Numbered from the stretch's first letter, positions 26,977 to 36,650 are shown. The stretch: 64,000 nt of DNA from Chitinophaga sp. (GCF_017745275.1 NZ_JAGHZS010000002.1:235859-299858); one strand, 5' to 3'. The notes: a model not told the origin generated them from the sequence alone. Numbers and translations are program-made.

Positions 26977-29857
26977 AATGCACCCTAATCATGATAATGC
27001 CCTTGCCGGGAATGCTAAATGTGCCGGGCAGCGATTGTTGTGTGTTTTCCAATAAATCGCAGGTTACTATCTGCAGCTTCGTTTTTTTGTTTTTAGGCGT
27101 AAGTGTAACGCTGCTGCTGTGAGCGGCGGTATTCACCAGTTGCAGTATTACGCCCTGGCCATCTTTGGCCGGATAGATATTTTCAGTATATACATCGGGG
27201 TTACTGATGGTAAAAAACAGGCTTTCTGTAGCAGGTCCGGTAGCCGGAACTACTACAGGTGGCTGATGATTTTCCAGTCCGCTGGCATTCGCAGCGGCAG
27301 CGTTGAAGGCGCCATGTACCTGTAGGAAGTAGCGGAAAGTTGTTAGCCCCTCCTGGTCCCTGCGGAAATTGGTATGCCATAAATTGTTCATCACCCAGGA
27401 GCTGATGAGGGGTTGTTGTTTCATAGAATCGATCCAGAGTGGTGAGTGGTGCAAGCTTTCCAGCAGGCCGGCGGTTGGATATTGTCCTATTTCAAACAGC
27501 GGCGCATCCGGGCTGCTCCAGGTAACCCCGGCTTCAGTGTTGGAAACATCTACCCAGCGTTGCTGCGTATACCAGTTACGGTTAGTATGTGGCAACTGGT
27601 CAGCTTCCGCCCGGATGCTGCCCCATGGAATGCTATATCTTACCTGCACGTTTTGCAGGCGGAAAGGAAAGGCAAAATGCACGCTTTCTTTGTCGCCGAT
27701 CGCTATTTTATCGATGGTGTTGATAAGGGTGATGCGGTCTTCTCCGGCGGTGAGCCTGATTTCCCGTTGCAGGGAACGGGCGCTGGGAGCGGCACTGTTC
27801 ACCAGCAGGCTCACCACCAGTGGCCCTTTTTCTTTGATTGTTATCGTAGCGGGCCCATTGAATTGTACCTTTTCAGCGCTGTCGCCGGGCAGGTAGTTGT
27901 ATTGATTTAAACCGGCGCCATCTGCAAAATTCATTTTAAAGCCCTTTTTAAGCAATGTGCTGATGTTGCCCGTGTGTTTATTTACCCGGATGGAATAGAT
28001 ACCATTTTCGAGGCTGCTATCACTTACGCTGGCCTGTTGTGTTACCGCTGCCTTACCGGGATGGATGGTAAACCGTTGTTTGGAGAACGGCGGGAGGGTA
28101 GTTTGAAATGCCAGTTCCCCGGTGCTGAGTCGCTGTGAGGGCAATATATGCCCCTGTGCATCTTTTACGAGATCGCCGGCGGTACTGAGTGCGGCGGGAA
28201 TGGTAACCAGCGTGTGCCGGGCGTGATCGATGGTATTATACACATCCACCGTGTTGGTGGCCGTAGTGTTGGCAGCGCCGCTGGTGCTGAGTGCCAGCAA
28301 CTGTTGGGAGCCGCTTTGTGCCTGCAGGGCAAAAGCTTGCTTGTAGGCCCATTGCGATATAACTTTCGGATCTGCCGGGTCTGATACGCTGTTATAGGCG
28401 CCCCACGTATGCTCATTGAACAGCAGCAGGTTGGTCCAGGTACGATGAAAAGAGTCTGCGGGATAACCGGGCTTATGACGTAGTGCCCAGATGGCGCCGG
28501 CTTGTTGCAGCCGGTCGGATGCATTGCGGTTAATAGCTGTTTCACGGGCGGCGGAGCCGATACCATCGGTCCAGTATTCGGAGTAGTCGCCGGACATCAC
28601 GGGAATCTTCTCTTTCCAGGCTGTTTCAAAATCGGTAAAGAATTGTTTTACGGAGGTAATAATGAGTTGGGGAGATGCATACCGCTCATTCCATGCTTTT
28701 ACTGCGTCGGGCAGTTCGGGGTCTATTGGCGCGTTGTCGCTCATGGCCCAGGTGAGCAGGGTCATATCATAGGGGAATGAACTGTTTTCCAGGTTAGAGA
28801 GATAATCGAACAGGTAAGGGTTGAGAAAATTCTCGCTGGGCTTACCCGTATAGTACGGTTTAGGATCCGGTATGGTAAAGAAGTTGGGGATTTTACTTCC
28901 TTTCAGCGTATAGCCGATAGAGTAAGGAGATACCTGCCAGAAGAGGAGGGAAGCAGTACCGGAGGCATCCCGCCAATAGAAAGGCTTATCACGCCACAGG
29001 TCTGCGCTGCCGATGCGATCGGAAGCGTTGGGGGCGCTGAGAAAATATTTAATGCCGGTGATATTGGCCTGACTGCTGAGTCCCCAGGTGGCGCCGGGTA
29101 CATCCCCCTGGAACAGGGTATGGATCGTCATGCCGTAATCTTTTGCCAGTTTGGCGCCGGTATAAAACAGTTGTAATAGTTGTGCAGAGCTGGTAGCGCT
29201 GGTGTTGGTATTGGCGTAGCTGCCATCGAGATTAATCCATCCCTTTTTAACGGCGTCGCGGAAGGTTTGTTTTTTTTCATCGCTGGCACGGGCCAGGTAT
29301 TGATCTACTACCCACAGGGCTTCTGTATTCCATTTGAAGCGGGCCGCCGGCGGGTAATTGGCGGTGCGGGCGGCTATCTTAATGGCTTCGTCGATATTGT
29401 TCATGTGAATAGCGAGCACCTTTTCCTGTACGTCGGTATAACCGATGTCTACATGCGAGTGCGGCATTACATATACCTTCCATTGCCTGGCGGGTGTTAC
29501 TGTACAACTGGCGCGGAACGCAGTTTTCCCGCCGACATAACGTACCTGCAGCTCCGTATTTTGTTGTACCGGTGCTCCGGGTACCGGCAGTTCGTAGCTA
29601 CTTATCCCCGCTGCGTTGGCTGGTATTTGTACGCTATCTGTGTGGCCGTTAAATGAAATATAGGCGGTAGCCGGCGCATAACTTTTACCTCCAACAAATT
29701 GCAGGTGCACCATCCTGGCTGCCGCACCCTGGTAATTCAGGTAGGCCGACGTAGGCTGTAATTCAATGCTGGTAAAGGAATCAGGTGTGCTTTGCGCATA
29801 CAGTTGTCCTGAAAAAATGCAGGTCCAAAACAAGAGTTTTGTGCGTAAATGTTTCAT
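26975..29857 (-). CDS. GH38 family alpha-mannosidase
   Basis: From the ATG at 29857 the enzyme has 960 residues with a signal peptide ending LYAQS. The GH38 N-terminal domain shows the zinc-binding motif MPHSHVDIGYTD (His133, Asp137 at about these positions) and a second motif LFQGDVPGATWG around Asp252, the probable nucleophile/zinc ligand region. The middle domain and the C-terminal beta-sandwich (including FPFRLQNVQVRYSIPWG) complete the typical length. GH38 enzymes are retaining, metal-dependent alpha-mannosidases. Unlike many cytosolic bacterial members, this one is exported, so it would act on glycans in the periplasm. It is the distal gene of the minus-strand SusCD locus, preceded by a 20-base motif shared with the glycosidase gene at 36403. 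Confidence 0.92.
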   Translation of the reverse strand: MKHLRTKLLFWTCIFSGQLYAQSTPDSFTSIELQPTSAYLNYQGAAARMVHLQFVGGKSYAPATAYISFNGHTDSVQIPANAAGISSYELPVPGAPVQQNTELQVRYVGGKTAFRASCTVTPARQWKVYVMPHSHVDIGYTDVQEKVLAIHMNNIDEAIKIAARTANYPPAARFKWNTEALWVVDQYLARASDEKKQTFRDAVKKGWINLDGSYANTNTSATSSAQLLQLFYTGAKLAKDYGMTIHTLFQGDVPGATWGLSSQANITGIKYFLSAPNASDRIGSADLWRDKPFYWRDASGTASLLFWQVSPYSIGYTLKGSKIPNFFTIPDPKPYYTGKPSENFLNPYLFDYLSNLENSSFPYDMTLLTWAMSDNAPIDPELPDAVKAWNERYASPQLIITSVKQFFTDFETAWKEKIPVMSGDYSEYWTDGIGSAARETAINRNASDRLQQAGAIWALRHKPGYPADSFHRTWTNLLLFNEHTWGAYNSVSDPADPKVISQWAYKQAFALQAQSGSQQLLALSTSGAANTTATNTVDVYNTIDHARHTLVTIPAALSTAGDLVKDAQGHILPSQRLSTGELAFQTTLPPFSKQRFTIHPGKAAVTQQASVSDSSLENGIYSIRVNKHTGNISTLLKKGFKMNFADGAGLNQYNYLPGDSAEKVQFNGPATITIKEKGPLVVSLLVNSAAPSARSLQREIRLTAGEDRITLINTIDKIAIGDKESVHFAFPFRLQNVQVRYSIPWGSIRAEADQLPHTNRNWYTQQRWVDVSNTEAGVTWSSPDAPLFEIGQYPTAGLLESLHHSPLWIDSMKQQPLISSWVMNNLWHTNFRRDQEGLTTFRYFLQVHGAFNAAAANASGLENHQPPVVVPATGPATESLFFTISNPDVYTENIYPAKDGQGVILQLVNTAAHSSSVTLTPKNKKTKLQIVTCDLLENTQQSLPGTFSIPGKGIIMIRVH

Positions 29858-29877
29858 ATGTACAAATGTATATACAT
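29858..29877 (-). promoter_or_regulatory. Shared 20-base motif copy 1, next to GH38 start
   Basis: ATGTACAAATGTATATACAT abuts the GH38 start codon and includes the perfect 12-base palindrome ATGTATATACAT. Seventeen of 20 positions match 36422-36441, upstream of the second glycosidase gene of the locus. GTATATAC cores are typical of GntR/HutC operators, and a GntR gene (36651) is part of the locus. Confidence 0.55.
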
Positions 29878-29904
29878 ATTTGAAAAAAGGAAGAAAAATA
29901 GGTT

Positions 29905-30186
29905 GAGCGGAAAGCCGAAAGTAGAAAGCGGAAAGCATAAAGCTATCGAAGCGATTGACCAGGGCGGTTTTTTGTCTTAACCATGATTAGCCTGAGTATA
30001 TTTTAATGATTTAAAAAAGATGATGGGAGATTTAAGCGGATAAACCCACTTAAATCTCCCATCTTTCTAAATCCGGAAAATCAAAAATAAAAATCAGTTT
30101 GATCAGTCTAATCCTCATTAGCACAAAAACTCGCGCTGGTCAATCGCTTCGATAGCTTTTTGCTTTCTGCTTTCTGCTTTCCGCTC
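29905..30186. repeat. Long intergenic inverted repeat, family B copy 1 (fills the 330-base gap)
   Basis: This fills most of the 330-base gap between SusD (ends 30189) and GH38. Outer arms of 58 and 51 bases (29905-29962, 30136-30186) pair over GAAAGC-type heptamers and CTATCGAAGCGATTGACCAG; the left arm has one heptamer more. An inner perfect 15-base stem (30022-30036 with 30049-30063) sits between them. The right arm ends three bases before the SusD stop. No gene is seen inside the gap. Confidence 0.85.
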
Positions 30187-30188
30187 TA

Positions 30189-31700
30189 CTAGAATCCCGG
30201 GTTATTCGGCAACAAATTCGGGTTCACATCTATTTCCTGTTTAGGAACGGGGAACAACAGGTTCTTTGCTGCAAACGTAGCACCGTACACGGTAGTATGT
30301 CCAACGAAATCATCCCAGTTGCCGGTAACATCATTATGTACTTTCCGGGTGCGGATCATATCGAACCACATTTTGTTTTCAAAGCACAGTTCAAAGTACC
30401 GTTGCAGCCATACTTCGTGTTCGAAATCGGTTTGCGACATATTTGCGGGCAGTGGTCCCAGCTTGGCGCGGGTACGGATGGCTTTCACATAGTTGAGCGC
30501 ATCTGCGTTAGGAGCGCCTTCTGCACGGTTAGACGCTTCTGCATACATCAGGTATACATCGGCCAGGCGGTATACGGTGTAGTTCAGATCCGACTTGGCA
30601 GTGGTGACTACGGCCAGGGAATCAAAGAACTTGTAGATGTATGTGTTCCTGAAAGTAACAGTATCCGCACTGTTGATTTTTTTGTACTTCGTATAGAAGA
30701 ACTGCCTTTCCTGTACGCGTTTGTCGCCCGGTGCGAACGACTTTATAAACTGAGGCGTAGGATATACGGATCCGTATTCATCAGAATATTTGGAGATACC
30801 GGCGTAGTTCGGAATCGTCAAAGCTGTTAATGGGTTAGGCGCTGGCACGGATGCTGCAAACTGTACCTGGAATATGAACTCGCCGCCGTTCTTATTAGCT
30901 GGGTTGTTCATATCTGTGTAGCTGGTAAAGAGAGAGGCGCCACTGTTGGTGATAACTGCTTTGGAAGCTGCGGCAGACAAAGCATAGTATTGATTTCCTC
31001 CGTTGATGGCAGCGCCTGCGTACGTGAGATATACATCAGCCAGCAGTGTTTGCACCAAACTCATAGTCACCTGGCCGGAAGCGTCTTTCCAGGGCAGGGT
31101 GGATTTGGCGGCTTCCTGCAGGTCTGGAATAATGATGCTGTCGTATATGGCTTTGGCGGGCGTACGCGGCAAATTCAGATTAGGAGCCGTTGGCACTGTA
31201 GGCACCACCGTTACTTTTGGAACTGCCCCGTATAGCCGTACCAGGTAGAAATAATATAATGCCCGCAACGTTTTGGCGGTAGCCAGTTGATTGGTGGTAG
31301 TGGTGGCCGGTTGTATGGCTTTCGGAATATTCTGAATCGCCAGGTTGCAGGCACCTATGCCCAGGTATAAACGTTGCCACCAGGTATCTACATAAAATGA
31401 AGTGTTGTTGTACAGGAGATTCTGGAAGGTGGCAAAACCTGTTTGTCCCAGGTCGCTGCCGGCTTTACCAGTCATAAACTCCATCAGGTTGTAAGTATTA
31501 CCACCATAAGAAGAGGGTTGGCCATATACTAATCCCTGCAGGTTTTGATAACATCCCAATGTAAAGGCAGTGGCTACTTTCGGGCTGGTAAGATCCGCGT
31601 CCGGCGTGAGGAAGTTCGTGGGTTTTTCATCCAGGAACTTTTTGCAGGAGTAACTGAACAACACCAGCAACGCTATTAATATATGTTTTGTCGTTTTCAT
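30189..31700 (-). CDS. SusD/RagB family glycan-binding lipoprotein (locus 2)
   Basis: From the ATG at 31700 the protein has 503 residues. It carries a lipoprotein signal (LVLFSYSCKKFLDEKP) and SusD-family segments (ATAFTLGCYQNLQGL, LRALYYFYLVRLYGAVP, YRLADVYLMYAEASNRAEG, ENKMWFDMIRTRK). The frame extends to 31769, but that would overlap the SusC stop and lacks a signal peptide, so the internal Met is preferred; the gap to the SusC gene is 55 bases. It would cap the SusC of this locus on the cell surface. Sequence similarity to the SusD at 23174 is limited to family motifs, so the two loci probably bind different or differently shaped glycans. Confidence 0.94.
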   Translation of the reverse strand: MKTTKHILIALLVLFSYSCKKFLDEKPTNFLTPDADLTSPKVATAFTLGCYQNLQGLVYGQPSSYGGNTYNLMEFMTGKAGSDLGQTGFATFQNLLYNNTSFYVDTWWQRLYLGIGACNLAIQNIPKAIQPATTTTNQLATAKTLRALYYFYLVRLYGAVPKVTVVPTVPTAPNLNLPRTPAKAIYDSIIIPDLQEAAKSTLPWKDASGQVTMSLVQTLLADVYLTYAGAAINGGNQYYALSAAASKAVITNSGASLFTSYTDMNNPANKNGGEFIFQVQFAASVPAPNPLTALTIPNYAGISKYSDEYGSVYPTPQFIKSFAPGDKRVQERQFFYTKYKKINSADTVTFRNTYIYKFFDSLAVVTTAKSDLNYTVYRLADVYLMYAEASNRAEGAPNADALNYVKAIRTRAKLGPLPANMSQTDFEHEVWLQRYFELCFENKMWFDMIRTRKVHNDVTGNWDDFVGHTTVYGATFAAKNLLFPVPKQEIDVNPNLLPNNPGF

Positions 31701-31755
31701 TTTCAGATGTTTTAATTCACTAAATGATATCACCGTTCCGGTTATACGTAAATGG

Positions 31756-34700
31756 CTAGAAGTTGACATTTACACCCAGGTTCCACACACGCGGGCGGGG
31801 ATAAGGGAAGAAGTCAAGGTTCTGGGAAAAGCCGGTGTTAGAGCCATAGGTGCTGGTGAAGGTATCTACTTCCGGATCATAACCAGTATACTTGGTGATC
31901 ACGAAGAGATTTTGCACGCTGGCGTATATACGGAATTTGCTGATATGGCTTCTTTTCAGGAAAGCATCCGGGAAAGAGTAACCTAAGGTGAAGTTCTGAC
32001 CACGGATGTAAGAGCCATCTTCTACCCACCAGGTATCAAAGTGAGAATCCTGGGTGAATTTGTAGCTGCGTACCTGGGCAATGGAGGTATTCTGGTTTTC
32101 AGGTGTCCACGCATTCAATACGGTAGCCAGGCTGTTGGCCAGTGTCTGACGGTCTTCCGTGGAATGTTTAAAAGTAGCCGCAGTATTCACGCCTTGTACA
32201 AAACGGATATCGCAGGTTAAATCCCATCCTTTGTATTTAAAGTTGGTGCTGAATGTACCGGTCCACCTTGGATAAGCGCGGCCAATGATGCTATATACAG
32301 CGTTGCCGTTGGCATCATATACATATTTGCGGTCGCCGGGCATCAGGCCATGTTTGGCTGCTTCGGCTGCTTCACTGGTACCATAAGTACCTAAACGCGT
32401 CATGCCATAGAAAGAACCAATAGGCTCACCTACCCGCAATACGTTCGTTTGTCCGAGGAAGTTAGGACCCGGGAAAATGTCCGCATTGCCTTCATTGAGC
32501 TTTAAGATTTGATTTTTATTGGAAGCAAAAATGAAGTTGGTACTCCAGGTGAAGTCAGGGCGTTGAATATTGATCGTATTCAGGTTGACTTCTATACCGG
32601 TATTTCTTACGGAACCTACGTTTTTGTATACATTGGCATTATACATACCGGCAGACCATGGAATAGGCGCTGCCAGCAGCAGGTCTTTGGTAGTACGGGT
32701 GTATACATCCACGTTCAGGTTAATGCGGCTTTTCAACACAGACAATTCCACGCCCCCGTCGAACTGGTTGGATTTTTCCCATTTCAGGTTAGGGTTGCCA
32801 ATGTAGCCTGGTACAATGACCGGCTGGTTGGCACCACCTATAACGGTTTGATCAGGTCTGTACTGTGGTACATTCTGGAACTGCCCGATTTCCTGGTTAC
32901 CGGAAAGACCATAACTGGTACGGACTTTCAGGTTGTTAACAAAGTTGCTGTGCTTCAGCCATTCTTCTTCAGACATACGCCATGCAAAAGCAACGGAAGG
33001 GAAGAACGCAAATTGTTTTTCCTTACTGAATTTAGATGAACCATCATACCTGCCGGTAGCCGTGAACAGGTATTTATTATGCAGGCTATAGTTAACACGT
33101 GCATAGTAAGAGTTCATATCCCATGGAGTAGTCAGCGAGGTAGCGTTAGAGCGTACAGAACCTGCGCCCAGGCTATTCCACTGGAAATAATCCGACAGGA
33201 AGTTTTGTGTTTCTACCAGGCTGTTTTCGCCGGAATATTTGATGAAGGAGAGACCTGCAACGGCATTTAAGCTGTTATTGCTATTGAATTGTTTGTTATA
33301 GGTGAAATAACTTTCTGATTGCCAGTATTTGTTGTAGTCGTTGGTGATTTTGGCTACACCGCCCTGGTCCTGCGACAGGTGAGGCAAGTCACCTGCAGAG
33401 TAATAGTTGGCTTTGGTACTTACCAGGTCATAACCAAAGTCTGTTTTGAAATCCAGTTCTTTGGTCAGGTGGAACAACAGGTAGATATTACCCAATGTAT
33501 GTTGCATATTATTCAGGGTATACCTGTTTTGTGCAATGTGTACCGGGTTAGGACCTCCTTCAAGACCGGCAATGTCATTGTTGCCGGCCCAGGTGCCGTC
33601 CGGATATCTTACCGGTACAATGGGTACTTCTTCTGTTACCATCCTGGCTACGTTCAGGGAGCCGTTACCATCAGATATCAATCTTTGTTTGCCGGAAATG
33701 ATATTCAGGCTACCACCTATTTTCAACCATGATTTTACATCATCGTCGAAGGTGAGCCTGGCGGAATATCTTCTGTACCAGGATTGGGTCATTAAACCAT
33801 TCTGATCCAGGAATCCGAGGGAAGCACTATACAGTATTTTGTCGTTACCACCCTGGAAGTTCAGCTGGTGGCTGTTAGAAACGGCTGGTTTATAGGTTTC
33901 CTTTTCCCAGTTGGTGTTATAAAGAGGTTTATCGTTGGCATCAAAAAGCAGCGGAAAATTTTGGTGATTGAGTGCTTTAGGCGGCGCCCAGGTGCCATGC
34001 TGCGGATCAAACTTGGTGGCGTTTACAAATGCATCATTATACACTTTTACAAATTCATCTGAATTCAGTGTTCTGAGATGGCGGGCGAGGGTGCTCACGT
34101 TTACATCGCCCTGGTAGCTCACCTGCGTAGGACCAGCCTTACCACGTTTGGTGGTGATCATAATTACACCATTGGCACCTCTGGCACCATAGATGGCGGT
34201 AGAGGATGCATCTTTTAATACTTCTATAGAGGCAATGTCGTTCGGGTTGATGGCATTACCATCTACACCGGCTACACCATCTACCACGTACAGTGGATCA
34301 AGGGAAGAGTTGATAGAACCAATACCCCTGATGCGTACCTTGGCGGCCTGCCCGGGTGCACTACTGTTAATGTTAACATCAACGCCGGGTAGTTTACCTT
34401 GTAACGCCTGTGAAATATTAGGTACTGGAGCATCCATGATCTGTTCTGCTTTGAGAGATGCCACCGCACCGGTGAGATCAGATTTTTTTACGGAACCGTA
34501 ACCAATCACCACCAGGTCATTCAGCGTATTCGCTTGCTCCGAGAGGGAAACGTTGATGACGGTTTGGTTACCTACCGTTACTTCTTTCGTGGCAAATCCT
34601 GTAAAGGAAAATACAAGCACCGCATTGCCGTCGGGTACCTGTAATGTATATACGCCGTGGGCATCTGCAATAGTACCTTTCGAGGTACCTTTAATGGCAA

Positions 34701-34824
34701 CGGTAGTATTAGGGATTTCACTCCCGTCTGCAGAATTGGTGACCTTGCCACTTATTTTAATCTGGGCCATTGCGTGCATGGACAATAGTAGACATGCAAG
34801 CATGTAAACAAGTTTTGCTTTCAT
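31756..34824 (-). CDS. SusC/RagA TonB-dependent receptor (locus 2, no STN domain)
   Basis: The 1022-residue protein has a signal peptide (LLSMHAMAQI), a carboxypeptidase-like repeat (about 25-100, ISGKVTNSADGSEIPNTTVAIKG), and a plug with LTGAVASLKAEQIMDAPV, DPLYVVDGVAGVDG and DASSTAIYGARGANGVIMI. The barrel ends in VWNLGVNVNF. It lacks the N-terminal STN domain, so it should not signal through a FecR protein, in contrast with the SusC at 19831; regulation by the GntR gene at 36651 is more likely. It precedes its SusD partner on the minus strand. A diverged tandem duplication lies upstream of its start. Confidence 0.95.
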   Translation of the reverse strand: MKAKLVYMLACLLLSMHAMAQIKISGKVTNSADGSEIPNTTVAIKGTSKGTIADAHGVYTLQVPDGNAVLVFSFTGFATKEVTVGNQTVINVSLSEQANTLNDLVVIGYGSVKKSDLTGAVASLKAEQIMDAPVPNISQALQGKLPGVDVNINSSAPGQAAKVRIRGIGSINSSLDPLYVVDGVAGVDGNAINPNDIASIEVLKDASSTAIYGARGANGVIMITTKRGKAGPTQVSYQGDVNVSTLARHLRTLNSDEFVKVYNDAFVNATKFDPQHGTWAPPKALNHQNFPLLFDANDKPLYNTNWEKETYKPAVSNSHQLNFQGGNDKILYSASLGFLDQNGLMTQSWYRRYSARLTFDDDVKSWLKIGGSLNIISGKQRLISDGNGSLNVARMVTEEVPIVPVRYPDGTWAGNNDIAGLEGGPNPVHIAQNRYTLNNMQHTLGNIYLLFHLTKELDFKTDFGYDLVSTKANYYSAGDLPHLSQDQGGVAKITNDYNKYWQSESYFTYNKQFNSNNSLNAVAGLSFIKYSGENSLVETQNFLSDYFQWNSLGAGSVRSNATSLTTPWDMNSYYARVNYSLHNKYLFTATGRYDGSSKFSKEKQFAFFPSVAFAWRMSEEEWLKHSNFVNNLKVRTSYGLSGNQEIGQFQNVPQYRPDQTVIGGANQPVIVPGYIGNPNLKWEKSNQFDGGVELSVLKSRINLNVDVYTRTTKDLLLAAPIPWSAGMYNANVYKNVGSVRNTGIEVNLNTINIQRPDFTWSTNFIFASNKNQILKLNEGNADIFPGPNFLGQTNVLRVGEPIGSFYGMTRLGTYGTSEAAEAAKHGLMPGDRKYVYDANGNAVYSIIGRAYPRWTGTFSTNFKYKGWDLTCDIRFVQGVNTAATFKHSTEDRQTLANSLATVLNAWTPENQNTSIAQVRSYKFTQDSHFDTWWVEDGSYIRGQNFTLGYSFPDAFLKRSHISKFRIYASVQNLFVITKYTGYDPEVDTFTSTYGSNTGFSQNLDFFPYPRPRVWNLGVNVNF

Positions 34825-34858
34825 AACAAGTCTTTAGAAATGATGGAATAATAGCCGG

Positions 34859-35030
34859 TAAATCGTTTTAACAAAAAGATAGTGGGTAGGATTGCTTTTT
34901 ACGTGGAATCCCCCTTTCAAACAAGTGATCAGAGCTGATAAGATAATAACTGATAAATCGTTCAATAAAAGATAATGGCAGGATAGCTTTTTACATGGAT
35001 CCTCCATTTAAACAAGTTGATCAGAGCTGA
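34859..35030. repeat. Diverged tandem duplication upstream of SusC (locus 2)
   Basis: Unit 1 (34859-34938) and unit 2 (34954-35030) are about 80 and 77 bases long and share TAAATCG at one end, a GCTTTTTAC block, a TGGAATCC/TGGATCC block, and GATCAGAGCTGA at the other end. It lies in the 268-base gap between the glycosidase stop and the SusC start, so it may duplicate a promoter or regulator site. Confidence 0.75.
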
Positions 35031-35092
35031 ATCATAGTTTTTAATCAGATTTGGTTGAGGGTGAATAAATAACAAATGAACAGCGGGAATCT

Positions 35093-36403
35093 TTACTGGT
35101 GTGTGTGATAGGTTGCCCATTTTTTCAGCAACGTGATCGCATCCAGTAAAACGCCTGCTTCTCCCCTGAAATCTCCTGATCCTTTCGGTGTGCCTGTCTG
35201 AACATCGTACCATTCGTAGAATCCATTGTGAGCAATAACACGATTGGTCATGGGTTTAAGCTCATCAACAGCTTCCTGTATAAATCCATTTTTAATAAGG
35301 GCTTGTATCATACGTCCGCCAAACCAGGTCCAGTCGCCTGCGTTTTGATACACGTAGGGATGCATATTCGGGAATTCCTTTGCCGGGTAGGGAGGATACA
35401 CCGTTATGCCGATGGTGGCGAACTTTTCTTTTGCAGCAGCCTGCATCATTTGTTGGTTGATGTTGGCAATTTCTGCTTTGGTATTAAATCCGGCGAGTAT
35501 TGCACAGGCAGAACCACCGGTGACTAAAATCGATTTTTCATTGAAGGAGGGAGAAAAAGGACTGCCATCGAGGTAGAGGTGTGGAATATATTTTTGGGCA
35601 GTTGGGTCCCACAGGTATTTGCGTACATTTTTCCGGATCCCGTCGGCTACCTGTTGCCAGTTGCGGGACATTTTATAGCTGGCGGGTTTTATGGCCAGCA
35701 GGTTTTCTATGGCTATCACAAACATGGCATTGTCATACACGTCGATTGCCCATTTGGTTTTGTCATTAATGGCTACGCCCCATCCGGTTTCCGGTTGTAC
35801 ATCTCCCCAGTCGACGGTAGTAGCCCCGGTAACCAGGCCATATTTTTCCGACCAACGGTGTTGAAGGACATACTCCAAAGCCCACTCCATGCGTTGCAAA
35901 ATCGTTTTATCACTAAGGGCTAAAAAAAGAAACTGCTGGTCGCCGGTAGCAATTACATATTTGCTGACCGCCTGTATGAGGGAAGATTCCTGGTCCGTTT
36001 CCACGGTGTTTTTATGCGCGGCCCATCCTGGCGCCATCGCTGCATAACGATACGGGTAACCTACATGCGCTTTTTCTTTGCTGATCATGCCGTCTACAAT
36101 ATCGCCATCATCTCCCTGCATTTTGAAAAACAGGAGTAACCTGTCTTTGATGGTGTCACGCGGAAACACCTGCATGGAACCGTTGATGAACGTATTAAAA
36201 TCCCTGATCCAAACTTCTCCATAGGATGTGCCGGCGGAAAAACCGGTGAGTAATCGTAAAGCGCGGGCTTGAATAGTATCCAGCTGGGAGTCTTTGAGAA
36301 TAGACGACGCCAGGACCCCGGGTGACTTACTTTGGGCATGCATGCTTTCTGCGAAGAAAACAGGAAGGGTAATACCTGCAATTATGGGAATCAGTTTTTT
36401 CAT
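35093..36403 (-). CDS. Secreted (alpha/alpha)6-barrel glycosidase, family unassigned
   Basis: From the ATG at 36403 the protein has 436 residues and a signal peptide (ending SMHAQS). The sequence is alpha-helical with six-hairpin glycosidase features: GEVWIRDFNTFI, KMQGDDGDIVDGM, TDQESSLIQAVSKYV, TVDWGDVQPETGWG, YDNAMFVIAIENLLA, NAGDWTWFGGRMIQALI and DFRGEAGVLLDAI. These resemble GH63/GH133/GH37-like clans in outline. GH125, which would fit a mannan locus, is not supported because its usual start motifs are missing. Probable catalytic acids lie in WGDVQPE and the C-terminal DFRGEAG, but this is a guess. It is the first minus-strand gene of locus 2 and has the shared 20-base motif upstream. 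Confidence 0.82.
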   Translation of the reverse strand: MKKLIPIIAGITLPVFFAESMHAQSKSPGVLASSILKDSQLDTIQARALRLLTGFSAGTSYGEVWIRDFNTFINGSMQVFPRDTIKDRLLLFFKMQGDDGDIVDGMISKEKAHVGYPYRYAAMAPGWAAHKNTVETDQESSLIQAVSKYVIATGDQQFLFLALSDKTILQRMEWALEYVLQHRWSEKYGLVTGATTVDWGDVQPETGWGVAINDKTKWAIDVYDNAMFVIAIENLLAIKPASYKMSRNWQQVADGIRKNVRKYLWDPTAQKYIPHLYLDGSPFSPSFNEKSILVTGGSACAILAGFNTKAEIANINQQMMQAAAKEKFATIGITVYPPYPAKEFPNMHPYVYQNAGDWTWFGGRMIQALIKNGFIQEAVDELKPMTNRVIAHNGFYEWYDVQTGTPKGSGDFRGEAGVLLDAITLLKKWATYHTHQ

Positions 36404-36421
36404 AATGTGGCCCCGGATATC

Positions 36422-36441
36422 ATGTACAAACATATAAACAT
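36422..36441 (-). promoter_or_regulatory. Shared 20-base motif copy 2, upstream of glycosidase gene
   Basis: ATGTACAAACATATAAACAT lies 19 bases upstream of the start at 36403 and matches the motif next to GH38 at 17 of 20 positions. It may be bound by the divergently encoded GntR regulator. Confidence 0.55.
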
Positions 36442-36552
36442 AAATTTACTAATGCAAGAAAAGTTTTTCACAGGGATCAGTCGGTTTATTATGCTGTGAA
36501 TGAATTGATTATAACATATTCGGGCGCTAATTGTTCGGGGAGGTAGAAAAAA

Positions 36553-36569
36553 ATGACATCGATTGTCAT
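36553..36569. promoter_or_regulatory. Dyad upstream of the GntR gene
   Basis: ATGACA-TCGAT-TGTCAT has perfect six-base arms with a five-base centre and lies about 82 bases before the GntR start. It differs in sequence from the 20-base motif above, so it may bind another regulator or serve autoregulation. Confidence 0.45.
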
Positions 36570-36650
36570 ACAGGCCGGCGACCATACATATTCGGTAAAA
36601 TACCCCGGCTAAAATTGTTTTTTTAGTTATTTTCCGTTTGCTTTGCAGGC

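Noticed and set aside
32509..33039. Plus-strand open frame of 176 codons opposite SusC of locus 2
   Set aside because: Lies wholly inside a well supported SusC gene and has no recognisable domain.
35093..36403. Assignment as GH125 alpha-1,6-mannosidase
   Set aside because: The locus would suit it, but the GH125 motif around IPAMWLRDS is absent; VWIRDF and DFRGEAG fit a broader six-hairpin glycosidase group.
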